Source: Micromonospora ureilytica (GTDB lineage Bacteria; Actinomycetota; Actinomycetes; Mycobacteriales; Micromonosporaceae). Taken from it: 64,000 nucleotides of DNA. The stretch covers positions 1,054,001-1,118,000 of the forward strand of contig NZ_JADOTX010000001.1 of the NCBI RefSeq assembly GCF_015751765.1. The letters run 5' to 3'. Each line of letters opens with the position of its first letter. Positions within the stretch are counted from its first letter, which is position 1. The notes beneath the pieces were generated by a model. The model had not been told where the DNA came from, made no database searches, and saw only the letters and a program-made list of their open reading frames with translations. Below are positions 1 to 12,100 of this stretch, piece after piece. Made by a program: the position numbers and the translations under genes.

Positions 1-3000
1 TCCCGCTCCGTACGGGGTGCCCGGCCGGCACCCGTCGCGCCGAGGTCGGGCGCGGGCAGCACGGCTCGGTTCAGCTTGCCGTTGGCCAGGGTGGGCAACC
101 GGTCGAGGCGGACCAGGGCGGACGGCACCATGTAGTCGGGTAGTTCGACGGCGACCGCGGCACGCAACGCGGCCAGGTCGAGGCCGTCGGCACCGACCAC
201 GTAGCCGGCCAGGAGGCGTACGCCGGGGCGGTCCTCCCGGGCGATCACCACGGCCTCGGTGACGCCGGGCTGCGCGGCGAGCACCGACTCGATCTCGCCC
301 AGCTCCACCCGGAAGCCGCGGATCTTCACCTGTTCGTCGACCCGGCCGAGGTACTCCACCCGGCCGTCCTCGGTCCACCGCACCAGGTCACCGGTGCGGT
401 ACATCCGCTCGCCCGCCGCGCCGTACGGGTCGGCGAGGAAACGCTCCGCGGTCTGGTCCGGCCGGCCCAGATAACCACGCGCCAGGCCGGCGCCGCCGAC
501 GTACAGCTCGCCGGCCACACCGGTCGGGGTGTGCCGCAGGGCGCGGTCCAGCACGTACGCGCGGGCGCCCGCGACGGCCCGGCCGATCACGGGGGTGGCG
601 GTGTCGCCGATCCGGGCGGCGAGAGCGTCAACTGTCGCCTCGGTCGGACCGTACAGGTTGAACGCCTCGGTGCCGGGCAGCCCGCCCAGGCGCTGCCAGA
701 GCGCGGGCGGCACCGCCTCGCCGCCGACACCGACCACGGCGAGGGGGCAGCGCCCGTCGCGGATCAGGCCGGCGTCGGCGAGTTGCGCGAAGTGCGAGGG
801 GGTCAGCTCGATGAAGTCGATCCCCTCGGCCCGGATCAGCTCGGCCAGCTGCTCCGGGTCGCGTTGCAGTTCCTCGCTGACGATGTGCAGGGCATGCCCG
901 TCGAGCAGCCACAGTTGCGGTTGCCAGGAGGCGTCGAACGCGAACGACCAGGCGTGCCCGACCCGCAGGTGACGGCGGCCGGTGGCGGCGCGGGCGGGCA
1001 GGTGCAGCTGCGCGCGGTGGCTCCGGAACAGGTTGACCAGGTTGCGATGGGTGACCACCACGCCCTTCGGGCGTCCGGTGGAGCCGGAGGTGTAGATGAC
1101 GTACGCCGGGTGCTGGGGGAGGGCCGGACGTACCCGCTCGCCGTCGGTCAGGTCGTGGCCGGCGAGGGTGTCCAACGCCGGGTCGTCGACCAGGACGCGG
1201 TCGAGCCCGTCCGCGGTGACACCGACCCCGGAGGCGGTGACCAGCAGGGCGGGCCGCGCGTCGGCGAGCATCGCGGTGACCCGGGCCGGTGGGTAGGCCG
1301 GGTCCAGCGGCAGGTAGGCGGCACCGCACTTGAGCACCGCGAGGATCGCGGTGATCGCGTCGGCGGTGCGCGGCAGGGCCAGTCCGACCACGTCCTCGGC
1401 GCCGACTCCACGGGCGGCCAGCAGCCGGGCCAGCCGGTTGGCGCGACCGTTGAGTTCGGCGAACGTCAGGCGAACCGTGCCGCAGACGACTGCGGGCGCG
1501 TCCGGCGACTCGGCCACCTGCCGTTCGAACAGGACCGCCACGGTCGGGTCGTCGCCGTCGGCGGGCGGTGGTGGGTTCCAGCCGGTGCGGTCCTCGTCCG
1601 ACACCAGGTCGAGGCGGCCCACCGCGCGGTCCGGATCGGTGGTGAACGCGGTCAGGACGGCGGTGAGCGCGCCGACCAGGCGTCGGGCGACCGGCGGGGC
1701 GAACAGGTCGGGACGGAACTCCAGGCCCACCCGCAGCCGCTGCCCCGGGTCGACGACCCAGGTGAGCGGATAGTGGGTGGCGTCCCGCCCACCCGCGTCG
1801 ACGGCGGCGAGCAGGCTCTCCGGCCCGTCGCCGGTCCGCTCCGGGTAGTTCTCGACGATCAGCAGCGTGTCGAACAGCTCCCCGACCCCGGCCAGGCGTT
1901 GGATGTCGGCCAGCCCGAGGTACTGGTGATCGAGCAGCGCCGACTGCTCGTCCTGGAGCCGGGCCAGCAGCCCCGCCACCGGTTCGGCCGGGTCGATGCG
2001 CACCCGCACCGGCACGGTGTTGATGAACAGCCCGATCATCGACTCCACGCCTGGCAACTGCGCCGGTCGTCCGGAGACGGTCGCGCCGAAGATCACGTCG
2101 TCACGGCCGGTGAGCCGGCCCAGCACGATGCTCCAGGCGGCCTGGACCAGCGTGTTCAGCGTCAGCCCCCGGGAACGGGCCAGGCTGGTCAGGCGCGCGG
2201 TCACGGCCTCGGCCAGCTCCTGCTCGACAAGCTCGGGCACCGCCGGTTCCCGTTGCGGGTCGGCCGGGGCGAGCCGGGTGGCGTCGGCGACTCCGTCCAG
2301 TGCGGCACGCCACGCCTGCTCGGCGGCGGACCGGTCCTGCCCGACCAGCCAGGCGAGGAAGTCGCGGTACGGCGCCGGGGCGGTGCCGCCGTCGGCGCCC
2401 TCGTACAACTCGGAGAGCTGGTCCATCAGCGGCCCTCGGGACCAGCCGTCGAGCAGCATGTGCTGGTGGGTGAGGACCAGCCGGTACGCGTCACCGGTGC
2501 GTACCAGCATCATCCGCAGCAGCGGGGCGACCGCCGGATCGAATCGGCGGCCCTCCTCGGCGAGGCAGCGTTGCCAAGCCTCCTCCTGCCGTGCGGCCTC
2601 CAGATCGGACAGATCCGCCTCGGCCCAGGGCAGCGTGACACCACGGTTCACCACGGCGACCGGTCGGCCGGAGTCGAGCTGGTGAAACGACGTCCGCAGG
2701 TTGGCGTGCCTCTGCAACAGCGCCTGCCCGGCGGCGCGCAGCCGGGCCGGGTCGACGCTGCCGGGCAGGTCGAAGACCATCTGCACGGTGTAGAGGTCGA
2801 GGCCGTCGGCGTCGAACGCGGCGTGGAAGAGCAGCCCGGTCTGCAGCGGTGAGAGCGGCAGCACCTCGGCCACGTCCAGGCCCCGCCCAGCAATCTCGGC
2901 GATCTCGGCGTCGGTGAGCGTGACCAGCGCACCGCTGCCGCTGGTCACGGTGAACGCCGACCCGGCGGCGGCGGCCAACGCGGCAGGCGTACGCAGTTGG

Positions 3001-6000
3001 AACACCTGCCGCAGGGTCAGCGACAGACCGGCGGCGCGGGCCCGGCCGACCAACTGGATCGAGATGATGCTGTCGCCGCCGAGGCTGAAGAAGTCGTCCT
3101 CGACACCCACAGTGGGCACCGCCAGCACCTGTGCGAACAGGTCGACGAGCACCTGTTCACGCGGGTTGCGCGCGGCCGTGCCGGTGCCCGCAGCGGCGAA
3201 GTCGGGCGCGGGGAGGGCGGCCCGGTCCAGTTTGCCGTTGACCGAGACCGGCAACGCGTCGAGGACGACGAACGCGGACGGCACCATGTGCTCGGGCAGC
3301 AGCGCCGCGAGCCGGGCCCGCAACAGGGCCTCGTCCAGGTCGCCGGCCACGGTGAGGTACGCGACCAGGTGTGCGACACCCGGCCGGTCCTCGCGCAGCA
3401 GCACCACTGCCGAATCCACGTCGGGCTGTCCGGTGAGCGCGGCCTCGATCTCGCCCAGTTCGACGCGCAGCCCACGGATCTTCACCTGGCCGTCGCCGCG
3501 ACCGAGGAACTCGAGCACCCCGGGCGCGCTCCAGCGCACCTGGTCGCCGGTGCGATACATGCGCGCGCCGGCCGGACCGTACGGGTCGGCGACGAACCGG
3601 CCGGCGGTCAGGTCGGGCCGGCCCCGGTAGCCGCGGGCCAACTGCACACCGGCGAGGTAGAGCTCTCCCGGCACCCCCACCGGCACCTGGCGCAGCCCGG
3701 CGTCGAGGACTGTCACCCGGGTGTTCCACACCGGCGCGCCGATCGGGACCGTGCCCGTGCCGGTGCCACGCTCGGCGGGCCACGCCGTCACGTCCACCGA
3801 CGCCTCGGTCGGGCCGTACAGGTTGTGCAGGGCGGCGCCGGGCAGCAGTTCCCGGCACCGATCGGCGAGGACGCTGGGCAGCGCCTCGCCGCTGCACAGG
3901 ACGCGGCGCACAGCTGTGCAACCGGCCGCGCGGGGCTCGGCGAGGAACGCGGCGAGCATCGACGGCACGAAGTGCACGGTGCTGACCCGTTCCCGTTGGA
4001 TCAGTTCGGCGAGGTAGACCGGGTCGCGGTGGCCGTCCGGTCGCGCGAGGACGAGGGTGGCGCCGGTGATCAGCGGCCAGAAGAACTCCCAGACCGAGAC
4101 GTCGAAGCCGGCCGGTGTCTTCTGCAGCACCCGGTCGCCCACCGTGAGGCCGTACTCGTGCTGCATCCAGCGCAGCCGGTTGACGATGCCGGCGTGCTCG
4201 ATCTCGACACCCTTGGGCACGCCGGTGGAGCCGGAGGTGTAGATGACGTACGCCGGATGCCGGGGACCGGGCGGGGTGAGCCGCACCTCCGGGTCGTCCA
4301 GCGGTCCGTCGAGCACGATGGGCGCGTCCGCGTGCGGCAGCCCGGCGACGCGCGACGCGGTGACGCCGACGGTGAGTACCGCGGCGGGCCGCGCGTCGGC
4401 GAGCATCGTCGCCAGTCGCGCGTCCGGGTGGTCGAGGTCGAGCGGCAGGTACGCGGCGCCGGCCCGCCCGGCCGCGAGGATCGCCACGACCAGCTCGACC
4501 GAACGCGGAAGGGCCAGCGCGACAACGGTCTCCGGTCCGGCGCCGACGGAGGCGAGCACCCGGGCCAGCCGCTCGGTGCGCGCGTCCAGTTCGCGGTAGG
4601 TCATCTCGACACCGTCCGGGTCGACGAGCGCCACCGCGTCGGGGGTCGCCGCGACCTGCGCGGCCACCAACTCCGGCAGGGTCGCCTCGGGCAGTTCCCG
4701 GATCTCGCCGGTCCCGGCGGCGAGGATCGCCGCGCGCCCGGCCCGGTCGAGCAGGCCGACCCGACCGACCGGGGCGTCCAGCCCGCTGACGAGTTCGTCC
4801 ACGACTGTGACCAGCGCCGTGGCGAGCCGGCTGGCGTACGCGGAGTCGAACAGATCGGGCCGGTACTCGACGGCGAGGTGCAGGGTCGGGCCGGGCTCGG
4901 CGATCAGCGTGAGCGGATAGTGGGTGGCGTCGTGCCCGTCGGTGCCGGTGACCGGCAACCCGTCGTCGTCGGCGTCGCCGTCCGGGTAGTTCTCGAAGAC
5001 CAGCAGCGTGTCGAACAACTCGCCGTGCCCGGCGATGCGCTGGATGTCGCTGAGGCTGAGGTACTGGTGTTCCATCAGCGCGGACTGCTCGTCCTGGAGG
5101 CGGTCGAGCAGCGCGTGGGCGGGCTCGGCCCTGTCGATGCGGACCCGCACCGGCACGGTGTTGATGAACAGCCCGATCATCGACTCGACGCCTGGCAGCT
5201 GCGGGGGCCGCCCGGAGACGGTGGCGCCGAAGACCACGTCGTCGCGGCCGGTGAGCCGGGCCAGCAACAGCGCCCACGCGGCCTGCACGATGGTGTTCAC
5301 GGTGAGACCACGGGCGCGGGCGCTCGCGGTCAACGCCGCCGTCCGGTCCTCGGGCAACTCCACCTCGGCCACTTCGGGAGCCAGCGCGGCACGACGCCCG
5401 TCGACGGGCGCGACACGGGTGGGCTCGGCCAGGCCGCCGAGCGCGGCGGCCCAGGCGTCCTCGGCGGTCCGCCGATCCTGCCCGGCCAGCCAGGCGAGGT
5501 AGTCCCGGAACGGCCGGCCGGTCACCGGCGCGGTGTCGCCGTCGCGGTACAGGGCGGACAGCTCGGCCAGCAGTGGTCCTCGGGACCAGCCGTCGAGCAG
5601 TAGGTGGTGGTGGGTGAGCACGAGCCGGTGGGAGTCCGGGCCGGTACGCGCCAGGGCGAGGCGCAGCAACGGCGCGACTGTCGGATCGAAGCGGCGGCCC
5701 TGCTCGGCGAGGAGCCGCTGCCAAGCGTCCTCCCTCGCGTCGCCGTCTAACTCGGACAGGTCGACAGCGGTCCACGGCACGGTGACGGTGGCCGGGACGA
5801 CGCTGACCGCCGTGCCGGACGTGAGGTGGTGGAACGAGGCGCGCAGGCTGGCCTGCCGGTCGAGCAGGGCCTGACCGGCGGCGCGCAGGCGGGTGGCGTC
5901 GATCGGCCCGGTCAGGTCGACCACCATGCGGACGGTGTAGACGTCCGGGCCGGCGTCGTCGAGCAGGCTGTGGAACAGCAGGCCGGTCTGCAACGGCGAG

Positions 6001-9000
6001 AGCGGCAGCACCTCGCGTACGTCGACGCCGAGGCCGGCCAGTTCACGCCTGTCGGTCTCGGTGAGGGTGACCAGGGACAGGCTCGACGGAACCGCGTCGG
6101 CGCCGGTCACGGTGCCGGCGACGGCCACCAGCCGGGCCGGGGTGCGGTGGTGGAACACCTGGCGTGGGGTGATCACCAGGCCGGCGACCCGGGCCCGGCC
6201 GACCAGCTGCATCGACATGATGCTGTCCCCGCCGAGGGCGAAGAAGTCATCGTCGATGCCGACCGTGGGCACCTCCAGGACCTCGGCGAACACGTCGCAG
6301 AGCAGCTTCTCGCGGGGAGTGCGTGGTGTGCGGCCGCCGCCGTCGGCGGTGAACTCCGGGGCCGGCAGGGCGGCCCGATCCAGCTTGCCGTTGACCGACA
6401 CCGGCAGCGCGTCCAGGGCGACGAACGCGCCGGGGACCATGTAGTCGGGCAGCGTGGCCGCGACGCCCGCCCGCAGCCGGCCGAGGTCGGTGCCGCCGAC
6501 GACGTACGCGACGATCCGTTTGACGCCACCGTCGGTACGCAGCACCACGGCGGCCTGCCGGACGCCCTCCTGGCGGGCGACGACAGCCTCGATCTCGCCG
6601 AGTTCCACCCGGAACCCGCGGATCTTGACCTGGTGGTCGACGCGACCGACGAACTCCAACGCCCCGTCCGGGGACCAGCGCACCAGGTCGCCGGTGCGGT
6701 ACATCCGGGCGCCGGGCGCGGCGAACGGGTCCGGCAGGAAACGCTCGGCGGTCAGACCAGGTCGGTTGTGGTAGCCACGGGCCAGGCCGAGGCCGCCCAG
6801 GTACAGCTCACCGACGATCCCGGGCGGGACCGGGTTCAGGCCGCTGTCCAGCACGTACGCCAACTGCCCGGGATCGGGGTAGCCGATCGGCACGGTGCCG
6901 GTGGAGACCGGCGCGCACTCCCACAGGGTCGCGTTGACGCTTGCCTCGGTGGGCCCGTACGCGTTGAACATGCGCCGGCCGGCGGCGAACCGCTCGGCCA
7001 GCCGGGCGGGCACCTCCTCGGTACCGACAAGCATGGACACCCCGAGCGGCAGTCGGCAGTCGGCGGGCAGCGCGCTGAGCACCGACGGCGGCAGAGCCAA
7101 CTGGGTGACCTCGTGCTTGGTGAGGTAGTCGACGAGCGGCGCGCCGGGAACGCGCAGTTCGGCCGGGACCACCACGAGCGCGCCGCCGGACAGCAGCGCC
7201 TGGCACAGCTCCCAGTAGGCGAGGTCGAAGCTGGGCGACGCGAAGAGCAGCACCCGACTGGCCTGCGTGACACCGAGCCGGCGCTGCTGGGTGGCGAGCA
7301 GCTTCGCGACGCCCTCGTGGGTGACGACGACGCCCTTGGGCTGGCCTGTCGAACCGGACGTGTAGATGACGTACGCGGCGTCCGAGACGGCGGGCTCGAC
7401 AAGCGTCACGTCCGGCCCGGACGCGGCCACGTCCACCACGGGAACGTCGTCGGGCAGCGCGTCGGTCAGCTCGGCGCGGGTGATGACGCAGGCCGGCGCG
7501 GCGTCCTCCACCATGTAGCGCAGCCGATCGGCCGGGTAGTCCAGGTCGAGCGCGAGGTAGGCGGCGCCGCAGCGCAGTACGCCGACAAGCGCGGTGACCA
7601 GGTCGACCGAGCGGGGGAGTGCCACCGCGACGACCTGGCCGGGGCCGACCCCACGGGCGGCCAGCGCCCGGGCCAGCCGGTCCGACCGGACGGCCAACTC
7701 GGCGTAGCTGATCTGCTCGTCCTCGCAGATCACGGCGATGTTCTCCGGATACGCCGCGAGCATGTCGGCGAACCGCCGGGGGAAGGTGGTGGCGACGATG
7801 CCGTCCGTGCTGCCGTTCCACTCGGTGAGGACGACAGCGCGCTCAGCCGGGTCGAGGATGTCGATCCGGCCGACCGGGGCGCCCGGGTCGGCGGCCATCG
7901 TGCTGACGATGCGGATCAGCCGGTCGAGGATGGCGCGGGCGGCGTCGGCGTCGAACACGTCGGCGCGGTGCCGGATCTCCAGATTGATCCGGGGGCCCGG
8001 CTCGGCGACCAGCACCAGCGGATAGTGGGTGGCGTCCTCGTCCTGCGCCTCGGTGACCCGCAGTCCGGGCACCGGCTCGGCGGCGTCCGGATCGTCGGGG
8101 TAGCTCTCGAAGACGGTGAGCGTGTCGAACAGCTCGCCGTGCCCGGCCAGCCGTTGGATGTCGGCCAGCCCGAGGTACTGGTGTTCCATCAGCGCGGCCT
8201 GCTCGTCCTGCAGGCGTACGAGCAGGGCGTCGGCGGGCTCGGCCGGATCGATGCGGACCCGCACCGGCACGGTGTTGATGAACAGCCCGATCATCGACTC
8301 GACACCTGGCAACTGCGGTGGCCGCCCGGAGACGGTGGCGCCGAAGACCACGTCGTCGCGACCGGTGAGCCGGGCCAGCAGCAGACCCCAGGCCGCCTGC
8401 ACCACAGTGTTGACCGTGACGCCGAGGGTACGCGCGAGATCGGTGAGCCGGCCGCTCAGCTCGGCTGGCAGCGCGGTCTCCACCGAGCCGGGGACGACCG
8501 GCTCGGGCCTGGTGCCGGCGGGTGCCATCCGGGTCGGTTCGTCCAGCCCGGCGAGCGCGTGCCGCCAGGCAGCGGTAGCCGCGTCCCGGTCCCAGCGGGC
8601 CAGCCACGCCAGGTACGCCTTGTACGGGGTGACCGGCGGCAACGAGCCGGGCTTGGCGTACAGGTCGAGCAGTTCCCGCACGAGCAGCGGCGCGGACCAG
8701 CCGTCGAGCAGGATGTGGTGGTGCGTGATGGTGAGGCGGTGCGCCGCGTTCCCGAGTCGGGTCAGGGTCATCCGCAGCAACGGCGGCCGGGCCATGTCGA
8801 AGCGTTGTTGCTGGTCGGCGGCGCCGAGTCGGTCGAGTTCGGCGTCGCGTTCGGCCTCGGACAGGCCGCTGAGGTCGTGCTCGGCCCAGGGCAGGCGTGC
8901 CCGGGTGGGGATCGCGGCGACAGTGGTGCCCTTGGCCGTACGCCGGAACCCGGCCCGCAGGTTGGCGTGCCGGTCGAGCAGCGCCTGCCCGGCGTCGCGA

Positions 9001-9152
9001 AGCCGGACGCTGTCCAGCGGCCCGGTCAGGTCCAGCGCTGTCGACACGGTGTAGACGTCAGGGGCGTCGGTGTCGTAGAGCGCGTGGAAGAGCAGCCCTT
9101 CCTGCAACGGCGACAGTGGCAGGACGTCCTCGAGCCCGGTCTTCTTGGTCAC
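1..9152 (-). CDS. NRPS, modules 5-7 (C-A-PCP-C-A-PCP-C-A...), partial
   Basis: Third NRPS of the siderophore assembly line; it runs off the left edge just after the A10 motif (NGKLNR) of its third A domain. The start is a GTG whose GTGA overlaps the stop of the preceding NRPS, with GGGAG five bases upstream. Approximate residues: C 1-430 (HHHILLDGW near 144), A 450-930, PCP near 977 (GGDSI), C 1030-1450 (HHHLLLDGW), A 1490-1980, PCP near 2024 (GGDSI), C 2090-2520 (HQHMLLDGW, first His of the HHxxxDG motif replaced by Gln), A 2550-3030. The second A domain gives code residues D-V-W-H-L-S-L-V-D, the serine signature, read from the [22 protein letters not shown] and [11 protein letters not shown] segments. 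The first reads about D-L-W-A-M-V-A-V-N, the third belongs to an FDASWQP class; I assign neither. No epimerase is visible here. The release domain must lie outside the window. Confidence 0.93.
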   Translation of the reverse strand, partial: MTKKTGLEDVLPLSPLQEGLLFHALYDTDAPDVYTVSTALDLTGPLDSVRLRDAGQALLDRHANLRAGFRRTAKGTTVAAIPTRARLPWAEHDLSGLSEAERDAELDRLGAADQQQRFDMARPPLLRMTLTRLGNAAHRLTITHHHILLDGWSAPLLVRELLDLYAKPGSLPPVTPYKAYLAWLARWDRDAATAAWRHALAGLDEPTRMAPAGTRPEPVVPGSVETALPAELSGRLTDLARTLGVTVNTVVQAAWGLLLARLTGRDDVVFGATVSGRPPQLPGVESMIGLFINTVPVRVRIDPAEPADALLVRLQDEQAALMEHQYLGLADIQRLAGHGELFDTLTVFESYPDDPDAAEPVPGLRVTEAQDEDATHYPLVLVAEPGPRINLEIRHRADVFDADAARAILDRLIRIVSTMAADPGAPVGRIDILDPAERAVVLTEWNGSTDGIVATTFPRRFADMLAAYPENIAVICEDEQISYAELAVRSDRLARALAARGVGPGQVVAVALPRSVDLVTALVGVLRCGAAYLALDLDYPADRLRYMVEDAAPACVITRAELTDALPDDVPVVDVAASGPDVTLVEPAVSDAAYVIYTSGSTGQPKGVVVTHEGVAKLLATQQRRLGVTQASRVLLFASPSFDLAYWELCQALLSGGALVVVPAELRVPGAPLVDYLTKHEVTQLALPPSVLSALPADCRLPLGVSMLVGTEEVPARLAERFAAGRRMFNAYGPTEASVNATLWECAPVSTGTVPIGYPDPGQLAYVLDSGLNPVPPGIVGELYLGGLGLARGYHNRPGLTAERFLPDPFAAPGARMYRTGDLVRWSPDGALEFVGRVDHQVKIRGFRVELGEIEAVVARQEGVRQAAVVLRTDGGVKRIVAYVVGGTDLGRLRAGVAATLPDYMVPGAFVALDALPVSVNGKLDRAALPAPEFTADGGGRTPRTPREKLLCDVFAEVLEVPTVGIDDDFFALGGDSIMSMQLVGRARVAGLVITPRQVFHHRTPARLVAVAGTVTGADAVPSSLSLVTLTETDRRELAGLGVDVREVLPLSPLQTGLLFHSLLDDAGPDVYTVRMVVDLTGPIDATRLRAAGQALLDRQASLRASFHHLTSGTAVSVVPATVTVPWTAVDLSELDGDAREDAWQRLLAEQGRRFDPTVAPLLRLALARTGPDSHRLVLTHHHLLLDGWSRGPLLAELSALYRDGDTAPVTGRPFRDYLAWLAGQDRRTAEDAWAAALGGLAEPTRVAPVDGRRAALAPEVAEVELPEDRTAALTASARARGLTVNTIVQAAWALLLARLTGRDDVVFGATVSGRPPQLPGVESMIGLFINTVPVRVRIDRAEPAHALLDRLQDEQSALMEHQYLSLSDIQRIAGHGELFDTLLVFENYPDGDADDDGLPVTGTDGHDATHYPLTLIAEPGPTLHLAVEYRPDLFDSAYASRLATALVTVVDELVSGLDAPVGRVGLLDRAGRAAILAAGTGEIRELPEATLPELVAAQVAATPDAVALVDPDGVEMTYRELDARTERLARVLASVGAGPETVVALALPRSVELVVAILAAGRAGAAYLPLDLDHPDARLATMLADARPAAVLTVGVTASRVAGLPHADAPIVLDGPLDDPEVRLTPPGPRHPAYVIYTSGSTGVPKGVEIEHAGIVNRLRWMQHEYGLTVGDRVLQKTPAGFDVSVWEFFWPLITGATLVLARPDGHRDPVYLAELIQRERVSTVHFVPSMLAAFLAEPRAAGCTAVRRVLCSGEALPSVLADRCRELLPGAALHNLYGPTEASVDVTAWPAERGTGTGTVPIGAPVWNTRVTVLDAGLRQVPVGVPGELYLAGVQLARGYRGRPDLTAGRFVADPYGPAGARMYRTGDQVRWSAPGVLEFLGRGDGQVKIRGLRVELGEIEAALTGQPDVDSAVVLLREDRPGVAHLVAYLTVAGDLDEALLRARLAALLPEHMVPSAFVVLDALPVSVNGKLDRAALPAPDFAAAGTGTAARNPREQVLVDLFAQVLAVPTVGVEDDFFSLGGDSIISIQLVGRARAAGLSLTLRQVFQLRTPAALAAAAGSAFTVTSGSGALVTLTDAEIAEIAGRGLDVAEVLPLSPLQTGLLFHAAFDADGLDLYTVQMVFDLPGSVDPARLRAAGQALLQRHANLRTSFHQLDSGRPVAVVNRGVTLPWAEADLSDLEAARQEEAWQRCLAEEGRRFDPAVAPLLRMMLVRTGDAYRLVLTHQHMLLDGWSRGPLMDQLSELYEGADGGTAPAPYRDFLAWLVGQDRSAAEQAWRAALDGVADATRLAPADPQREPAVPELVEQELAEAVTARLTSLARSRGLTLNTLVQAAWSIVLGRLTGRDDVIFGATVSGRPAQLPGVESMIGLFINTVPVRVRIDPAEPVAGLLARLQDEQSALLDHQYLGLADIQRLAGVGELFDTLLIVENYPERTGDGPESLLAAVDAGGRDATHYPLTWVVDPGQRLRVGLEFRPDLFAPPVARRLVGALTAVLTAFTTDPDRAVGRLDLVSDEDRTGWNPPPPADGDDPTVAVLFERQVAESPDAPAVVCGTVRLTFAELNGRANRLARLLAARGVGAEDVVGLALPRTADAITAILAVLKCGAAYLPLDPAYPPARVTAMLADARPALLVTASGVGVTADGLDRVLVDDPALDTLAGHDLTDGERVRPALPQHPAYVIYTSGSTGRPKGVVVTHRNLVNLFRSHRAQLHLPARAATGRRHLRVGHAWSFAFDASWQPQLWLLDGHALHIVSEELQRDPEQLAELIRAEGIDFIELTPSHFAQLADAGLIRDGRCPLAVVGVGGEAVPPALWQRLGGLPGTEAFNLYGPTEATVDALAARIGDTATPVIGRAVAGARAYVLDRALRHTPTGVAGELYVGGAGLARGYLGRPDQTAERFLADPYGAAGERMYRTGDLVRWTEDGRVEYLGRVDEQVKIRGFRVELGEIESVLAAQPGVTEAVVIAREDRPGVRLLAGYVVGADGLDLAALRAAVAVELPDYMVPSALVRLDRLPTLANGKLNRAVLPAPDLGATGAGRAPRTER

Positions 9153-12100
9153 TGCGTCTCCCACTCGGACTCGAGGTCGGCGAATTCGGCCTCAAGGCTG
9201 TCGATGTCGGCCTGGCTCAACTCGACCAGGCTCAGGTCGGACGGGGTGTAACCCCCGGATCCCGGATCGGCGGCGAGCGCCCGTAGCGCCGCCTGCCAGC
9301 GGCCGGCCAGGTCGCGGACCTGCTCCTCGGTGAGCAGGTCCCGCGGCCAGGTGAAGGTCGCGGCGAGCCGTGGCCCGTCGGCGTGGTCCTCGGTGGTCGC
9401 GTTGATCTCCAGCGGGTAGTCGGCGGGCATGCCGTCGTCGGCGCCGCCGCCCCAGCCCTCCCCGGCCGGTTCCCACGGCCCCTCGTCGGCGTTCCCGGCG
9501 GCGAACCGGCCGAGGTAGTTGAAGCTGATCAGGGGCTTGTCGTATCCGGCGAGCACGGTGGCCGTCTCGGGGTTGAGGTACCGCAGCAGGCCGTAGCCGA
9601 CGCCGTTGTCCGGTGCCGCCCGCAACCGCTCCTTGATCGTCTTCAGGGCGTCACCGGGGTGCTCCGTGCCGAGGTCCAGTCGTACCGGGTACTCGCTGGT
9701 GAACCAGCCGACCGTGCGGGACAGGTCGGCGCCGGCCACCAGGTGCTCCTCGCGGCCGTGCCCTTCGAGCATGACCAGCCAGCCGGCGCCGCCGGCCCAG
9801 TCGCGTAGCGCCAACGCGAGCCCGGTCAGCAGCACGTCGCCGACGCCGGCGTGGAAGCCGGTGGGCACCGTGGTGAGCAGCGGCTGGGTCTCCTCCGGTG
9901 GCAGTTCGATGGTGATCTCGTCGCAGGTGCCGGTGCGGTCGCGGGTCCGGTCGAGGGGTCGGCTGCCCAGCGGGGCGCGCGGCCCGGCCAGAACCTCGGC
10001 CCAGTACGGCAGTTGCGCCACGGTCTTCGCGTCGCGGGAGAGGCCGTCGAGTTCCCGGGCCCAGCGGCGGAACGAGGTGCCGGTGGGCGGGAGGGTGATC
10101 GGGGTTGCCGCCTGCCGGGCCGCCCAGGCGGCAACGAGGTCGGGCAGCAGGACCCGCCAGGACACTCCGTCCACGGCGTAGTGGTGCACGACGAGCAGCA
10201 CGTGCCCGGGTTCGAGCAGCACCGCCTGGAGCATGACGCCGCGGGCGGGGTCGAGCCGGTCGCGGGCAGCGGCGGCGATCGCGGGCAGGTCCTTTTCGTC
10301 GTACGAGGCCACCCGCACGACGTCGACAGGCGCGCCGGGCTCGGGGATTCGCACAGCGTCCTCGGTCACCCGGGCGCGCAGCAGGTCGTGGCGATCCACA
10401 AGCGCCTGTAGCACCTCGGCCAGCCCGGCCGCGGTGAGCCCGGCCGGGGCGTGCAGCAGCATCGACTGGCTGTATCCGGTGGTCGGGCCATCCACCTCGG
10501 CGAGCCAGCGCATCACCGGGGTGAGCGGCGCGCTCCCGTACGCCTCGCGTGGGTCCTCGGTCACCGCGACCTCGACGGTGGCGGCCTGGGCGAGGCCGGC
10601 CGGGGTCTTGTGCCGGAACACGTCCCGTGGGCTGATGCCGAGGCCGGCCGCACGGGCGCGGCTGACCAGTTGGATCGAGACGATGCTGTCCCCACCCATT
10701 GCGAAGAAGTCGTCGTCGATGCCGACCGACGGCAGGCCCAGCACCTCGGCGAACAGGTCACACAGGTGTTGTTCGCGGTTGTTGCGGGCGGCCGTGCCGC
10801 CGACCAGTTGGGAGAAGTCCGGGGTGGGCAGCGCGGCTACGTCGAGTTTGCCGGCGATGGTGCGGGGCAGCGCGTCGACCTGGACGAACGCCGACGGGAT
10901 CATGTAGTCGGGCAGCGTGGCCCGCAGCCGGTCGGTGTCGACCGGTCCGCCGACCACGTAGGCGACGAGTCGGCCGTCGCGGACCACCACGGCGGCTTGG
11001 CCGAGGGCGGCCTCGATCTCGCCCACCTCGATCCGGTAGCCGCGGACCTTTACCTGCCCGTCGGCGCGGCCGGCGAACTCCAGCACCCCGTCCCGGTCGA
11101 ACCGGGCGAGGTCTCCGGTGCGGTACATGCGCGCGCCGGCGGGACCGAACGGGTCGGCCACGAACCGCTCGGCGGTGAGCCCGGCCCGGTTCAGGTAGCC
11201 GTGTGCCAACCCGGCCCCGGCGACGTACACCTCGCCGAGCACCCCCGGCGCCACCGGCTGCAATCCGGCGTCGAGCAGATAGGTCCGCACGTTGGCCAAC
11301 CGGTACGCCGACCGGTCCGGACCGTGCCATCCGTAGGCGTCCACCGATGCCTCGGTCGGCCCGTACAGGTCGTGACAGGTCAACCCGGGTGTGGCACAGA
11401 CCCGCTGCCACAACTGCCCGTCGATGGCCTCACCACCGACGAGCAGCACGCTCAGACCGGCGTCCAACACACCTGCCGGAATCAACTCCCGCAGATAGGT
11501 GGGCGTCACGTCCAACACGTCGACGTGGTGGCGGCGGACGTAGCCGACCAGGGCGGCGTCGTCGCGGTACTCGTCGTCGTCCAGGACGTGCAGGGTGTGC
11601 CCGTCGAGCAGCCAGATCAGCGGTTCCCACGACCCGTCGAACGTGAACGACGCGACGTGCGCCACCCGTCGCCGCGGCCCGGCCATCAGCCGCTCACGAT
11701 GCGAGCCGAACAGGTTCACGATCCCCCGGTGGGGCACCACCACACCCTTTGGCCGCCCCGTCGACCCCGACGTGAAAATCACATATGCGGGGTCGTCCGC
11801 CCGAGGGCGGGTGGTGCCGCCGATCGGACCCTCGAAGACTGTGGGGTCGTCTAGCAGCAGGCGGGCGGTGCCGGGCGGTAGGGACGTGTCGCCGGTGGTG
11901 AGCACAAGCGTCGGCGCGGCGTCGTCGAGCATCGCGGCGATCCGGTCGGTCGGCTGGTACGCGTCGAGCGGCAGGTACACCGCACCCGCCTTGAGCACGC
12001 CCAGGATCGCCGGAACGGTGAGCGGGCGGGGGACCGCGAGCGCGACCAGGTGCCCTCGGCCCACGTCGCGTCCGGCCAGCACCCCGGCCAGCCGGGACGA

